Source of the DNA: JANQRV01 sp964533785
GTDB lineage: Bacteria > Bacteroidota > Bacteroidia > Chitinophagales > Saprospiraceae
Assembly: GCA_964533785.1 (NCBI GenBank)
Contig: CAZHNG010000346.1
Coordinates: 1 to 7,002, forward strand
DNA: 7,002 nt
Reading direction: 5' to 3'
In this document: piece after piece, positions 1 through 6,203 of the stretch
Position numbering within the stretch: the stretch's first letter is position 1
Layout: each line of letters starts with the position of its first letter
Position numbers and translations under genes: made by a program
The notes under the pieces: generated by a model
The model's input: only the letters and a program-made list of their open reading frames with translations
The model's database searches: none
What the model was told of the DNA's origin: nothing

Positions 1-234
1 CAAATAGATGCTGGTGCATAACATCAATCAAATTGAACAGCCTAGGTTATAGGGTGAGGGAAATAAACGCTATTACTCCATCACTTCATCACCAAAAAAA
101 GCTTTTCTTATGTATTTCGTTATCAGTTGCTTATAATTTTTTTAAGAAAAAAATTACCATTCTTGGGTACCACTTCCCAACCCTCTCCACTAAGTAGCGA
201 AAACGATAATTATTCATTCAAAAAATTAAATATC

Positions 235-765
235 ATGATTAAGTCTATCACTTTCATTTTCGTAGTTGCCCTGGCAACCTTCAACTTTACAAGCTTAAAC
301 GATGCCATGCCGGCACCAACCATTATGACCGAAGAAGGTATGGTTGTTTTAAGAGCTTCTACTCCCGTATCGGTTCAACTGAACCAGGAAATTTCTTCAG
401 AAGATGCACAAGTAGGAAACGCTATTGAATTTATGGTAAGATCAAATGTTACGGTAAACGGCAAAGTAGTGATCGCCGCCGGAAGTATCGCCGAAGGAAT
501 GGTACAAGCGGTTAACCAACCTTGCAAATACAACAAGTGCGATAAGCCGTGTGCAGAGATCACTATCGTCGTTGAAAGTGCTCAGGCTGTAGACGGCCAA
601 AGAGTCAACCTAAGAAGTATTCCCCACACCGTAAAGGCTGACTGCTGCTGCAAAGGAAACTACAAAAAGCACGGAAAAAGAGACTGCTGCTTACTACCAG
701 CTAAAGTAAAAGTAGGTACTGTATTAACCTCACGCGTACTGAATGATGTAAAAATTAACGCCTAA
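235..765 (+). CDS. Small secreted beta-rich protein with cysteine-rich insertion (paralog 1)
   Basis: Encodes 176 residues and no named function is recognised. Residues 1-24 form a signal peptide (Lys at 3, hydrophobic stretch 6-18), so the product is exported. The body is a predicted all-beta domain: a VVLRAST strand at 37-43, SSEDAQVG at 54-61, then a VIAAGSIAEG turn at 79-88 and AEITI at 107-111. It is a clear paralog of the gene at 970: by eye 23 of 54 residues match over the first block and 12 of 20 over the AEITI...VDGQ block. The pattern (LRAGT, then SS/SD..VG, then VI..G..A.G) distantly recalls the beta-barrel of VirB10/TrbI proteins, but that is inference only. Eight cysteines (97, 102, 106, 137-139, 151, 152) sit in two inserts absent from the paralog. 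The ATG at 235 is chosen because it gives the signal peptide and follows an A-rich stretch; a TTG start at 127 would put a 36-residue polar leader before it. Confidence 0.85.
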   Translation: MIKSITFIFVVALATFNFTSLNDAMPAPTIMTEEGMVVLRASTPVSVQLNQEISSEDAQVGNAIEFMVRSNVTVNGKVVIAAGSIAEGMVQAVNQPCKYNKCDKPCAEITIVVESAQAVDGQRVNLRSIPHTVKADCCCKGNYKKHGKRDCCLLPAKVKVGTVLTSRVLNDVKINA

Positions 766-826
766 AATCCCACAACCCCAAACCCCAAAGCCAAATTGAA
801 AACGGTTTTCCCGTGTGTTTTAATAA

Positions 827-889
827 AGACTTCAGACTTCAGATACCAGACTCCAGACTTCAGACTCCAGATACCAGATGCTAGACTTT
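827..889. repeat. Direct tandem array of nine 7-bp units (AGAnnnn)
   Basis: Nine consecutive heptamers keep exact 7-bp phase: AGACTTC (827, 834, 855), AGACTCC (848, 862), AGATACC (841, 869), AGATGCT (876) and AGACTTT (883). Every unit starts with AGA, and the variation is confined to the last four bases. The array lies in the 204-bp gap between the two small paralogous genes, and it ends 80 bp before the next start codon. A 7-bp period is not a codon multiple, which argues against coding use. Heptameric short tandem repeats (STRRs) are known from filamentous cyanobacteria; this resembles them in design, but relationship is not implied. Function unknown. Confidence 0.9.
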
Positions 890-969
890 ATTTCCCACAT
901 CTCTGGAAAATTGAATGGAAACAAAAATTAGACAAGAACAATTTTTAATCAATTTTTAAATCAAAAAAC

Positions 970-1452
970 ATGAAAAAGTTAATCATATTAAGCCTGATAT
1001 TTGCCGCTGCAACCCAAGTGACTTTTGCCAACAACAACCCTGTTAATCCCGTAGCCTACGAAAATTTCGAATTGCGGAAGAAAGTAATCCTAAGAGCAGG
1101 TACTTTAGTAATGATGGAAACAACCGAACGCATTTTCTCTGACGACGTAACCGTAGGAAAAATGATCCGCTTCAAAGTAACGACTAATGTATACGCCGAA
1201 GGAAGAGCGGTGATCACTACCGGAGCTTTAGCGATCGGAAGAGTAAAGTCCAAGCAAGAAACAACCTTTAACGACCCTGCTGAGATCACGATCGAATTGA
1301 CGAGCGTACAATCAGTGGATGGACAACAGATCCCCTTGAACGGCCAGGAGCAGATCTACCAAGGTCAATTTTCCGGCGAAGGTACTAAGGTCGAAAATGG
1401 AATGACCATTACGGCCACCGTTACGAATGATGTTACGATCAAGGTGAATTAG
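970..1452 (+). CDS. Small secreted beta-rich protein (paralog 2)
   Basis: Encodes 160 residues, function unknown. Residues 1-20 are a textbook signal peptide (MKK, hydrophobic 4-14, cleavage likely after TFA at 18-20), giving a mature protein of about 140 residues in the periplasm or outside the cell. The mature part aligns with the product of the gene at 235: VILRAGT at 39-45, SDDVTVG at 57-63, a VITTGALAIG turn at 81-90, AEITIELTSVQSVDGQ at 104-119, and NDVTIKV near the C-terminus. It has no cysteine, unlike its neighbour, and in place of the second Cys-rich insert has a short Gly/Gln-rich loop (126-138). The start is fixed by the signal peptide and by the A-rich sequence just upstream. It may share a transcript with the preceding gene, since no convincing terminator separates them. 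Heptamer repeat arrays lie on both sides. A terminator follows at 1591. Confidence 0.9.
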   Translation: MKKLIILSLIFAAATQVTFANNNPVNPVAYENFELRKKVILRAGTLVMMETTERIFSDDVTVGKMIRFKVTTNVYAEGRAVITTGALAIGRVKSKQETTFNDPAEITIELTSVQSVDGQQIPLNGQEQIYQGQFSGEGTKVENGMTITATVTNDVTIKVN

Positions 1453-1457
1453 GAGAG

Positions 1458-1551
1458 AGACGTTAGACTTAGGACGCTAGACGCTAGATTGTTTAACTAA
1501 CCTCCAATTTATAACTATCTAGCGTCAAGCGTCTAATGTCTAGCGTCTATT
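1458..1551. repeat. Inverted heptamer arrays forming a long hairpin
   Basis: The left arm (1458-1489) consists of AGACGTT, AGACTTA, GGACGCT, AGACGCT and AGAT, in 7-bp phase. The right arm (1517-1551) consists of ATCTAGC, GTCAAGC, GTCTAAT, GTCTAGC and GTCTATT, which is the same heptamer family on the other strand. The reverse complement of 1517-1548 matches 1458-1489 at 27 of 32 positions, and one of the five mismatches becomes a G-U pair in RNA. The loop is 27 bases (1490-1516). It starts six bases after the stop codon of the gene at 970, so it would lie in that mRNA's 3' untranslated region. No T tract follows it, so it is not itself a standard terminator. Confidence 0.88.
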
Positions 1552-1590
1552 CAAAAAGATGATCATGAATGTCAAATAAAGTATTCAATC

Positions 1591-1627
1591 GCATTACCTG
1601 ATAAACCGGGTAATGCTTTTTATTTTT
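1591..1627 (+). terminator. Rho-independent terminator after paralog 2
   Basis: GCATTACC (1591-1598) pairs perfectly with GGTAATGC (1609-1616). Two further inner pairs (T1599-G1608 wobble and G1600-C1607) leave a 6-base loop. The stem runs straight into TTTTTATTTTT (1617-1627). This would end transcription of the small-paralog block, about 140 bases after the stop codon at 1452. Confidence 0.85.
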
Positions 1628-1959
1628 AAACAATAGGCTTTTTCCGCTTCTCAAATAAAATTTTTTTTTCGCAAAAAATTCATTTTCTTTGCATATGTGA
1701 GAAGACAATAAGAAACACAGAAGTAGTCCTGTAGATTTTATTTCGTTAATAATTCACACACCCAATATCCTTCATCTCTAACCCCTTGCAGTTTAAAATC
1801 TACCGTCTTCATGAAATCTATCCCTTTATAAACTTGCCAGTGATATTTTCGAAAACAGATCATGCTGCCTTTCAAATTCTGACTTATATACACAACATTC
1901 ATAAGAACTTTTCGAATCCCTAGTATTAGAAAATCGTAATCTTATTTAAAATAATCGGC
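1628..1959. other. AT-rich intergenic region before the SprB-repeat gene
   Basis: A 332-bp gap with no gene that can be called with confidence. It includes a nine-T run at 1661-1669. The only TTTG on the + strand is TTTCTTTG at 1684-1691, which differs from the -7 element TAnnTTTG at one position and has no TTG at the expected distance upstream, so it is at best a weak promoter for the gene at 1960. No hairpin, RNA gene or transposon end is evident. The minus strand holds one 54-codon ORF, listed separately. Confidence 0.6.
1738..1902 (-). CDS. Doubtful small ORF, 54 codons, antisense in the intergenic gap
   Basis: On the minus strand an ATG at 1902-1900 opens 54 codons ending in TAA at 1740-1738. 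The frame is open for 13 further codons upstream of that ATG. The peptide is rich in aromatic and charged residues (for example CFRKYHWQVYKG at 16-27 and DEGYWVCELL at 43-52), which looks more protein-like than most chance ORFs in AT-rich DNA. Against it: no recognised domain, no CAAAnnTA (the minus-strand -7 element) at a suitable place, and its length is within chance expectation. It could also be a gene remnant. Not identified. Confidence 0.2.
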   Translation of the reverse strand: MNVVYISQNLKGSMICFRKYHWQVYKGIDFMKTVDFKLQGVRDEGYWVCELLTK

Positions 1960-4900
1960 ATGAACAAAGAAATTTTACAAATCTTTAATCAACCTAATTA
2001 TGCATTTTTGCCAAGGATTGGGGGGCAATTTTGCGTGTTATTTCTGGCTTGTTTTATGGTGGCCAACGATTTATCGGCACAAATCACTATTACGCTAGAG
2101 TCAGAACCGCCTTCCTGCGGAGATTTTACCGATGGAAAAATTAATGCCAGCATTTCAGGAGGCCAACAGCCCTACACTATCGAATGGAACGATGGGCACG
2201 ATGGCTTATCACTGATCGGTATTGGTTACGGTGATTATTCGATTACCGTAACCGATGCAAACGGAGAAATGGCGACTGCTTCCGAAACATTGACCGGACC
2301 GGCGATTATCGAACCGGTATTTACTTTTACGGACGATGTTTGTGCGGGGCCGTCAACGAGCGTGCGGGTCGAAGGTTCCGGAGGAGTACCTCCCTATACT
2401 TACGAATGGGATAATGGTTCTACAGATGTAGACCGTGAAAATCTTGATTTTGGCAACTATTGCGTAACCATTACTGATGCTGTAGGTTGCCGGGGTGCGG
2501 GCTGCGTAACGGTTCCCATGGCCTTTGATATCAACGTACGGGTATTTCCGCCTTTGTGCCCGGCAGGATGTGATGCTGCGGCCGTGGTCGACGTATTTGG
2601 TGGCCAGCAACCTTATAATATATTGTGGAATAACGGTGTTACTACCTCGTTAAATCCAATGTTATTACCTGGTACCTATTCTGTGACTGTAACAGATGCG
2701 AACGGTTGTGAAATATCAAGCGTTGCCAAAGTTCCCGATGGAACAGGTACTTTGGAGATTACCAGCATGGAAGTCGTAAATCCTACTTGCGGCGAAGGTG
2801 GTAGCATCACCGTTACGGCTGAAGGTACAAACCCTCCTTTAAACTATTTGTGGAATAACGGAGAAACCACTCCGAATCTAACTGACCTGGTAGCCGGCAC
2901 TTACAGGTTGACCGTTACGGATGTCAATAACTGTAAGACTACCGATGAAGTAACCTTGGTCGATAATACTGACCTGACAGCCGAGATCACTACGGATTAT
3001 ATATGCGGGGAAGAATTTGGATCAGCTACAGCAATGGCTACCGGTGGGCAGCCACCCTACACCTTTGCCTGGAATCATGGGCAGCAAGGCCCGGAAGCGA
3101 CCGGACTAACACCTGCTGAAACTTATAAGGTATCCGTTACGGATGCCACAGGATGTACGGTCACGCAAACCACTGTTATTGCCGATTTTGACGAACTGAT
3201 CGTTAATATTGCTTCAAAAAACCCTTCTTGTTATGGTGTTCCCGACGCTGAAGTCACTGCGGTAGTAGGCGGTGGTAATGGCGAGTTTCAGTATTTCTGG
3301 AACGGCGGTCAACAACGTGAAACCTTGACTTTTCTGTCGGGGGGTACCTATTCCGTGACGGTATATGACGAGAATGGTTGCGGTGGTACGGCCTCTGTAA
3401 CCATTAATGAACCGGATCCACTTGAAATTGATATTGAAACCACCGACGCGACTTGCGGAGATCTGAACTCCGGCTCTGCTATTGCAACGGTCATTGGGGG
3501 TACACCTCCCTATTCTTATAATTGGACCAATGATAGTAAATTTCCCGAAGCCGAAGGCCTGGATCCCGGAGTGCATAGTATCATGGTTCGCGATGCCAAT
3601 GGTTGCGAAGTTTTCCAGGTGATCGAAATCGGAGAAACGGCCGACTTATTAGTGTCCATTACCACTGAAGATGCGGATTGCGGTGAAGCCAGCGGTGCGG
3701 CGGAGGTGGCCATTGAAGGCGGTACGGAACCCTATACTATTGAATGGAGTACCGGCGCAACGGAAGCCGGTATCGAAGACCTGGGAGCCGGTACCTATAC
3801 GGTTACCATCACGGACGCTAATAATTGTGAGGTTGTTAATGAAGTAGAGATTACGGAAACCTCAGGTTTAGAAGCTTCTATTACCAAGACGGACTTAGTC
3901 TGTAGTGGAGATGCTGACGGAACGATCGAATTGGTGGTTACCGGAGGTACTATGCCTTATACTTATGATTGGAGTAATGGGGCGACTACTGCCGCGCTGG
4001 ATGCTTTAGAAGAAGGAGCGTATACCGTAACGGTCGTGGATGCAAACGGCTGTCAATTGATCGAACAAATTGAAATTACCGCTCCCCCGGCAGTTATAGT
4101 AGATGTGGAGAAAAAGAACATCATTTGCGGTGAGGATACCGGGAATGCCATTGCCACCGCTTTCGGCGGAACGGGAGCCTTTACCTACGAATGGAGCAAT
4201 GGTGTAAACAACCGGGAAATCGCCAACCTCACTCCTGGAACTTACACCGTTACTGTTACCGATGGTAGCGGATGTACCGCTGAAGCGAGTATCGAGATCA
4301 CTGAAGTAGGTGAGGAGGTAACCGCCGAAATCGAAGTCAATGCATATCCCATGGGAGACGCCGCTAATGGTAGTTTGACCGCCGTAGGCATCGGAGGTGT
4401 AGAACCCTATTCTTACGAGTGGAGTACCAGAGCTTTTACACAGACTATCAATGAATTACCGGCGGGATCGTATTCCGTAACGGTTATTGATGCCAGCGGT
4501 TGTTTCGGAGTTGCGGAAATCGACCTGGAAGCACTGGCTGATTTGACTTGTACCGTGGAAGTAATGGCTGAAATATCTGCCAATGGCGCTGCAGACGGCA
4601 CAGTAGAAGTTGTTACAGAGGGTGGCTTGCCACCGTATACTTATGAGTGGGAGGACGGAACAACTACTGCGTCTATTGAAAACTTAAGCCCTGGTACTTA
4701 TTCCGTTACTGTTACTGATGCCAATGGAAATACTACGGCTTGTTCGATTGAATTAGCAGAAGCACCGGAGATCTGTATTAATCTGGATGATCCGGGAAGA
4801 ATTGGTTATGACCAGGCGCTTTGCGGCCCCGGTAATGACCCAGCGCCATTGGTAAATCTGGAATGGCCAAGTGGTGGAGAAGGCGAAGTTGAATATTTAT

Positions 4901-5943
4901 GGATGAAGACCACAAAACCCGGGCCGTTTAATCCAACGACCTGGGATATGATCCCGAATTCCAACAGTCCCACCTATGATCCGGGGCCCATTTACGAAAC
5001 GACTTATATTGCGCGTTGCGCCCGTATTGTTGGTTGTCCCTTCTACTTAGAGACCGATATCATCACCCTCGAAGTTTTGGATGTGGCAGTGGCGGAGTTT
5101 GTTTCGGCGCACGTTCCGGTTTGTTTGAACGAGCCGGTTAATTTTGAAGCACTTGACAATGGTCCGGGAGCCACCTACCTGTGGAACTTTGGCACCAATG
5201 CTTCCCCGAGCACTTCAACCGATATTGCCGTCGATGTTACCTGGGCTTCCAAAGGAATAAAAAGAGTGTCGTTAACCGTTGAAAAAGATGGTTGCATCTC
5301 TTCTAATTATTTGTGGGTAACGGTAACCGACAGCCCGATTTACTGCGGCGATGGATTACAGATCGATGCCGATCCTGAGGAAGAAGAGGAAGAGGTCGTT
5401 ATTACCTGGGACAAAGACAAGGATACGGATGGCCCTAATCCTGATGAAATCACCGATGAAGAGGAAAAAACAGTTTTTGAAGTAGAAAGAGCTTCGGCAG
5501 ATGGAATATTTATTCCTATTGATAAAGTATACGAACCTTTTGACAGTACAGAAACGACTTATAAGTACCGGTACGTAGATCGAAATCCATTAGAAGGCAT
5601 TTCTTACTATAAGATCAATTACATCGATCGCTGGCGTACTCAAATAGAGTCCAATACCGCGGATGTCCAAATGTTTGATGAAGAACTAGGGGACATATTT
5701 GCTTATCCGAATCCTTTCTTTCAGATCTTTACGATTGAAAGGGTAGATTTTCATACGGAGGATCCCATTACCCTGGATATCCGTTCGGCTTCGGGGCAGC
5801 ATGTGATCATGACCGGTTTGTCTAAGGAGGAACTACGGAAAAAGATCGATATGGACCTTTTCCCTTCCGGGGTATATTTTGTTCGGGTATATAAGGAAGA
5901 TGAGGAACTGACTACTTTCAGCTTGGTTAAGGCTAATCATTAA
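1960..5943 (+). CDS. SprB-repeat surface protein with T9SS sorting domain (adhesin-like)
   Basis: Encodes 1327 residues. Order: signal peptide 1-40 (hydrophobic 24-35, cleavage likely after LSA); twelve SprB-type repeats (about 44-932), each with a PYTYEW-like strand and ending near TYSVTVTDANGC; an Ig-like region 935-1042; a PKD-like domain 1048-1122 (YLWNFG at 1073, RVSLTV at 1102); an acidic stretch 1136-1170; a fibronectin-like pre-sorting domain (ITW 1148-1150, FEVERASADG 1173-1182, GISYYKINYID 1213-1223); and a C-terminal T9SS sorting domain about 1241-1327 (YPNPF 1249-1253, SGVYFVRV 1303-1310). T9SS cargo of this type crosses the outer membrane and is released or anchored outside. SprB repeats are known from the gliding adhesin SprB of Flavobacterium johnsoniae, which is several times longer and has a type B sorting domain; this one looks like type A, so a general surface adhesin or matrix protein is likelier than the motility adhesin itself. 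No sprC/D/F-like partner is in view. The ATG is fixed by an in-frame stop at 1927. Target unknown. Confidence 0.93.
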   Translation: MNKEILQIFNQPNYAFLPRIGGQFCVLFLACFMVANDLSAQITITLESEPPSCGDFTDGKINASISGGQQPYTIEWNDGHDGLSLIGIGYGDYSITVTDANGEMATASETLTGPAIIEPVFTFTDDVCAGPSTSVRVEGSGGVPPYTYEWDNGSTDVDRENLDFGNYCVTITDAVGCRGAGCVTVPMAFDINVRVFPPLCPAGCDAAAVVDVFGGQQPYNILWNNGVTTSLNPMLLPGTYSVTVTDANGCEISSVAKVPDGTGTLEITSMEVVNPTCGEGGSITVTAEGTNPPLNYLWNNGETTPNLTDLVAGTYRLTVTDVNNCKTTDEVTLVDNTDLTAEITTDYICGEEFGSATAMATGGQPPYTFAWNHGQQGPEATGLTPAETYKVSVTDATGCTVTQTTVIADFDELIVNIASKNPSCYGVPDAEVTAVVGGGNGEFQYFWNGGQQRETLTFLSGGTYSVTVYDENGCGGTASVTINEPDPLEIDIETTDATCGDLNSGSAIATVIGGTPPYSYNWTNDSKFPEAEGLDPGVHSIMVRDANGCEVFQVIEIGETADLLVSITTEDADCGEASGAAEVAIEGGTEPYTIEWSTGATEAGIEDLGAGTYTVTITDANNCEVVNEVEITETSGLEASITKTDLVCSGDADGTIELVVTGGTMPYTYDWSNGATTAALDALEEGAYTVTVVDANGCQLIEQIEITAPPAVIVDVEKKNIICGEDTGNAIATAFGGTGAFTYEWSNGVNNREIANLTPGTYTVTVTDGSGCTAEASIEITEVGEEVTAEIEVNAYPMGDAANGSLTAVGIGGVEPYSYEWSTRAFTQTINELPAGSYSVTVIDASGCFGVAEIDLEALADLTCTVEVMAEISANGAADGTVEVVTEGGLPPYTYEWEDGTTTASIENLSPGTYSVTVTDANGNTTACSIELAEAPEICINLDDPGRIGYDQALCGPGNDPAPLVNLEWPSGGEGEVEYLWMKTTKPGPFNPTTWDMIPNSNSPTYDPGPIYETTYIARCARIVGCPFYLETDIITLEVLDVAVAEFVSAHVPVCLNEPVNFEALDNGPGATYLWNFGTNASPSTSTDIAVDVTWASKGIKRVSLTVEKDGCISSNYLWVTVTDSPIYCGDGLQIDADPEEEEEEVVITWDKDKDTDGPNPDEITDEEEKTVFEVERASADGIFIPIDKVYEPFDSTETTYKYRYVDRNPLEGISYYKINYIDRWRTQIESNTADVQMFDEELGDIFAYPNPFFQIFTIERVDFHTEDPITLDIRSASGQHVIMTGLSKEELRKKIDMDLFPSGVYFVRVYKEDEELTTFSLVKANH
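2089..4755 (+). repeat. Twelve in-frame SprB-type repeats, about 75 codons each
   Basis: The conserved Trp of each unit lies at residues 76, 150, 223, 298, 371, 447, 522, 596, 671, 745, 821 and 897, so the spacing is 73-76 residues throughout. Typical unit: a Cys near the start, a GG.PPY.Y.W strand, a short N/S-G turn, L..G.Y.VTVTDANGC at the end. Synonymous codons differ between units (PYTYEW-like strands are written with different codons at about 2392, 3955, 4405 and 4633). The array is therefore old and held by selection on protein, not a fresh DNA expansion. Confidence 0.9.
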
Positions 5944-5982
5944 AAATTATAGATAGAAAGTTTAACCTTACTTCTCGCGTAC

Positions 5983-6031
5983 ATTACCCTGATTGCCGGA
6001 ATGGTAATCAGGGTAATTCATTTTAACTTTT
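5983..6031 (+). terminator. Terminator hairpin after the SprB-repeat gene
   Basis: ATTACCCTGATT (5983-5994) pairs perfectly with AATCAGGGTAAT (6006-6017). Three inner pairs (G5995-T6005, C5996-G6004, C5997-G6003) leave a 5-base loop. The tail (ATTTTAACTTTT, 6020-6031) is T-rich but interrupted, so termination may be less efficient than at the 1591 site. It lies 40 bases after the stop codon. Confidence 0.75.
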
Positions 6032-6125
6032 GAAGATACCAATTCGACAAGTTTACTACCTTTCTAATAGATTAACCGTAGTGTTTAAAGCTTATTTCTT
6101 AACACGATAAAAAACTATCCAGACT

Positions 6126-6154
6126 TTTGTATTAGTAGAATTTTTTTATATTTG
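6126..6154 (+). promoter_or_regulatory. Bacteroidota-type promoter (TTTG / TAnnTTTG)
   Basis: TTTG at 6126-6129 and TATATTTG at 6147-6154 are separated by 17 bp. This fits the -33/-7 consensus known for the primary sigma factor of Bacteroidota, with a perfect -7 element. Transcription would begin near 6160, leaving a leader of about 40 bases before the ATG at 6204. It is the only full match I found in the intergenic parts of the window. Confidence 0.75.
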
Positions 6155-6203
6155 CGTTTGACGACAATTTATCTTATTTACTTAATTGACAAATCATCTT
6201 TTC

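Noticed and set aside
3..197. Open frame from the left edge to a TAG at 195-197
   Set aside because: Composition is unlike an exported or soluble protein, it has no motif, and the length is easily chance in a partial frame. I see no supported gene in 1-234.
127..234. Upstream TTG start adding 36 residues to the first small secreted protein
   Set aside because: The added leader is polar and would bury the signal peptide that begins at the ATG at 235; upstream sequence of the ATG is A-rich as expected for this phylum.
798..821. Terminator between the two small genes (ACGG, TTTTC loop, CCGT, then GTGTTTT)
   Set aside because: Only four perfect pairs and a broken T tract; too weak to call.
827..889. 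CRISPR array
   Set aside because: The repeat unit is 7 bp with no spacers, far from the repeat-spacer layout, and no cas genes are present.
375..1289. Minus-strand ORFs at 375-563 and 1056-1289
   Set aside because: They lie wholly inside the two paralogous genes in antisense; their similarity to each other follows from the + strand homology.
1647..1704. CTTCTCA / TGAGAAG inverted repeat as a possible element end
   Set aside because: Only 7 bp with a 44-bp gap, no transposase and no target duplication; within chance.
3214..3713. Minus-strand ORFs beneath the SprB-repeat gene (also at 2353-2610 and 4413-4601)
   Set aside because: They are antisense shadows of the repeat array; the + strand frame has signal peptide, domains and sorting signal.
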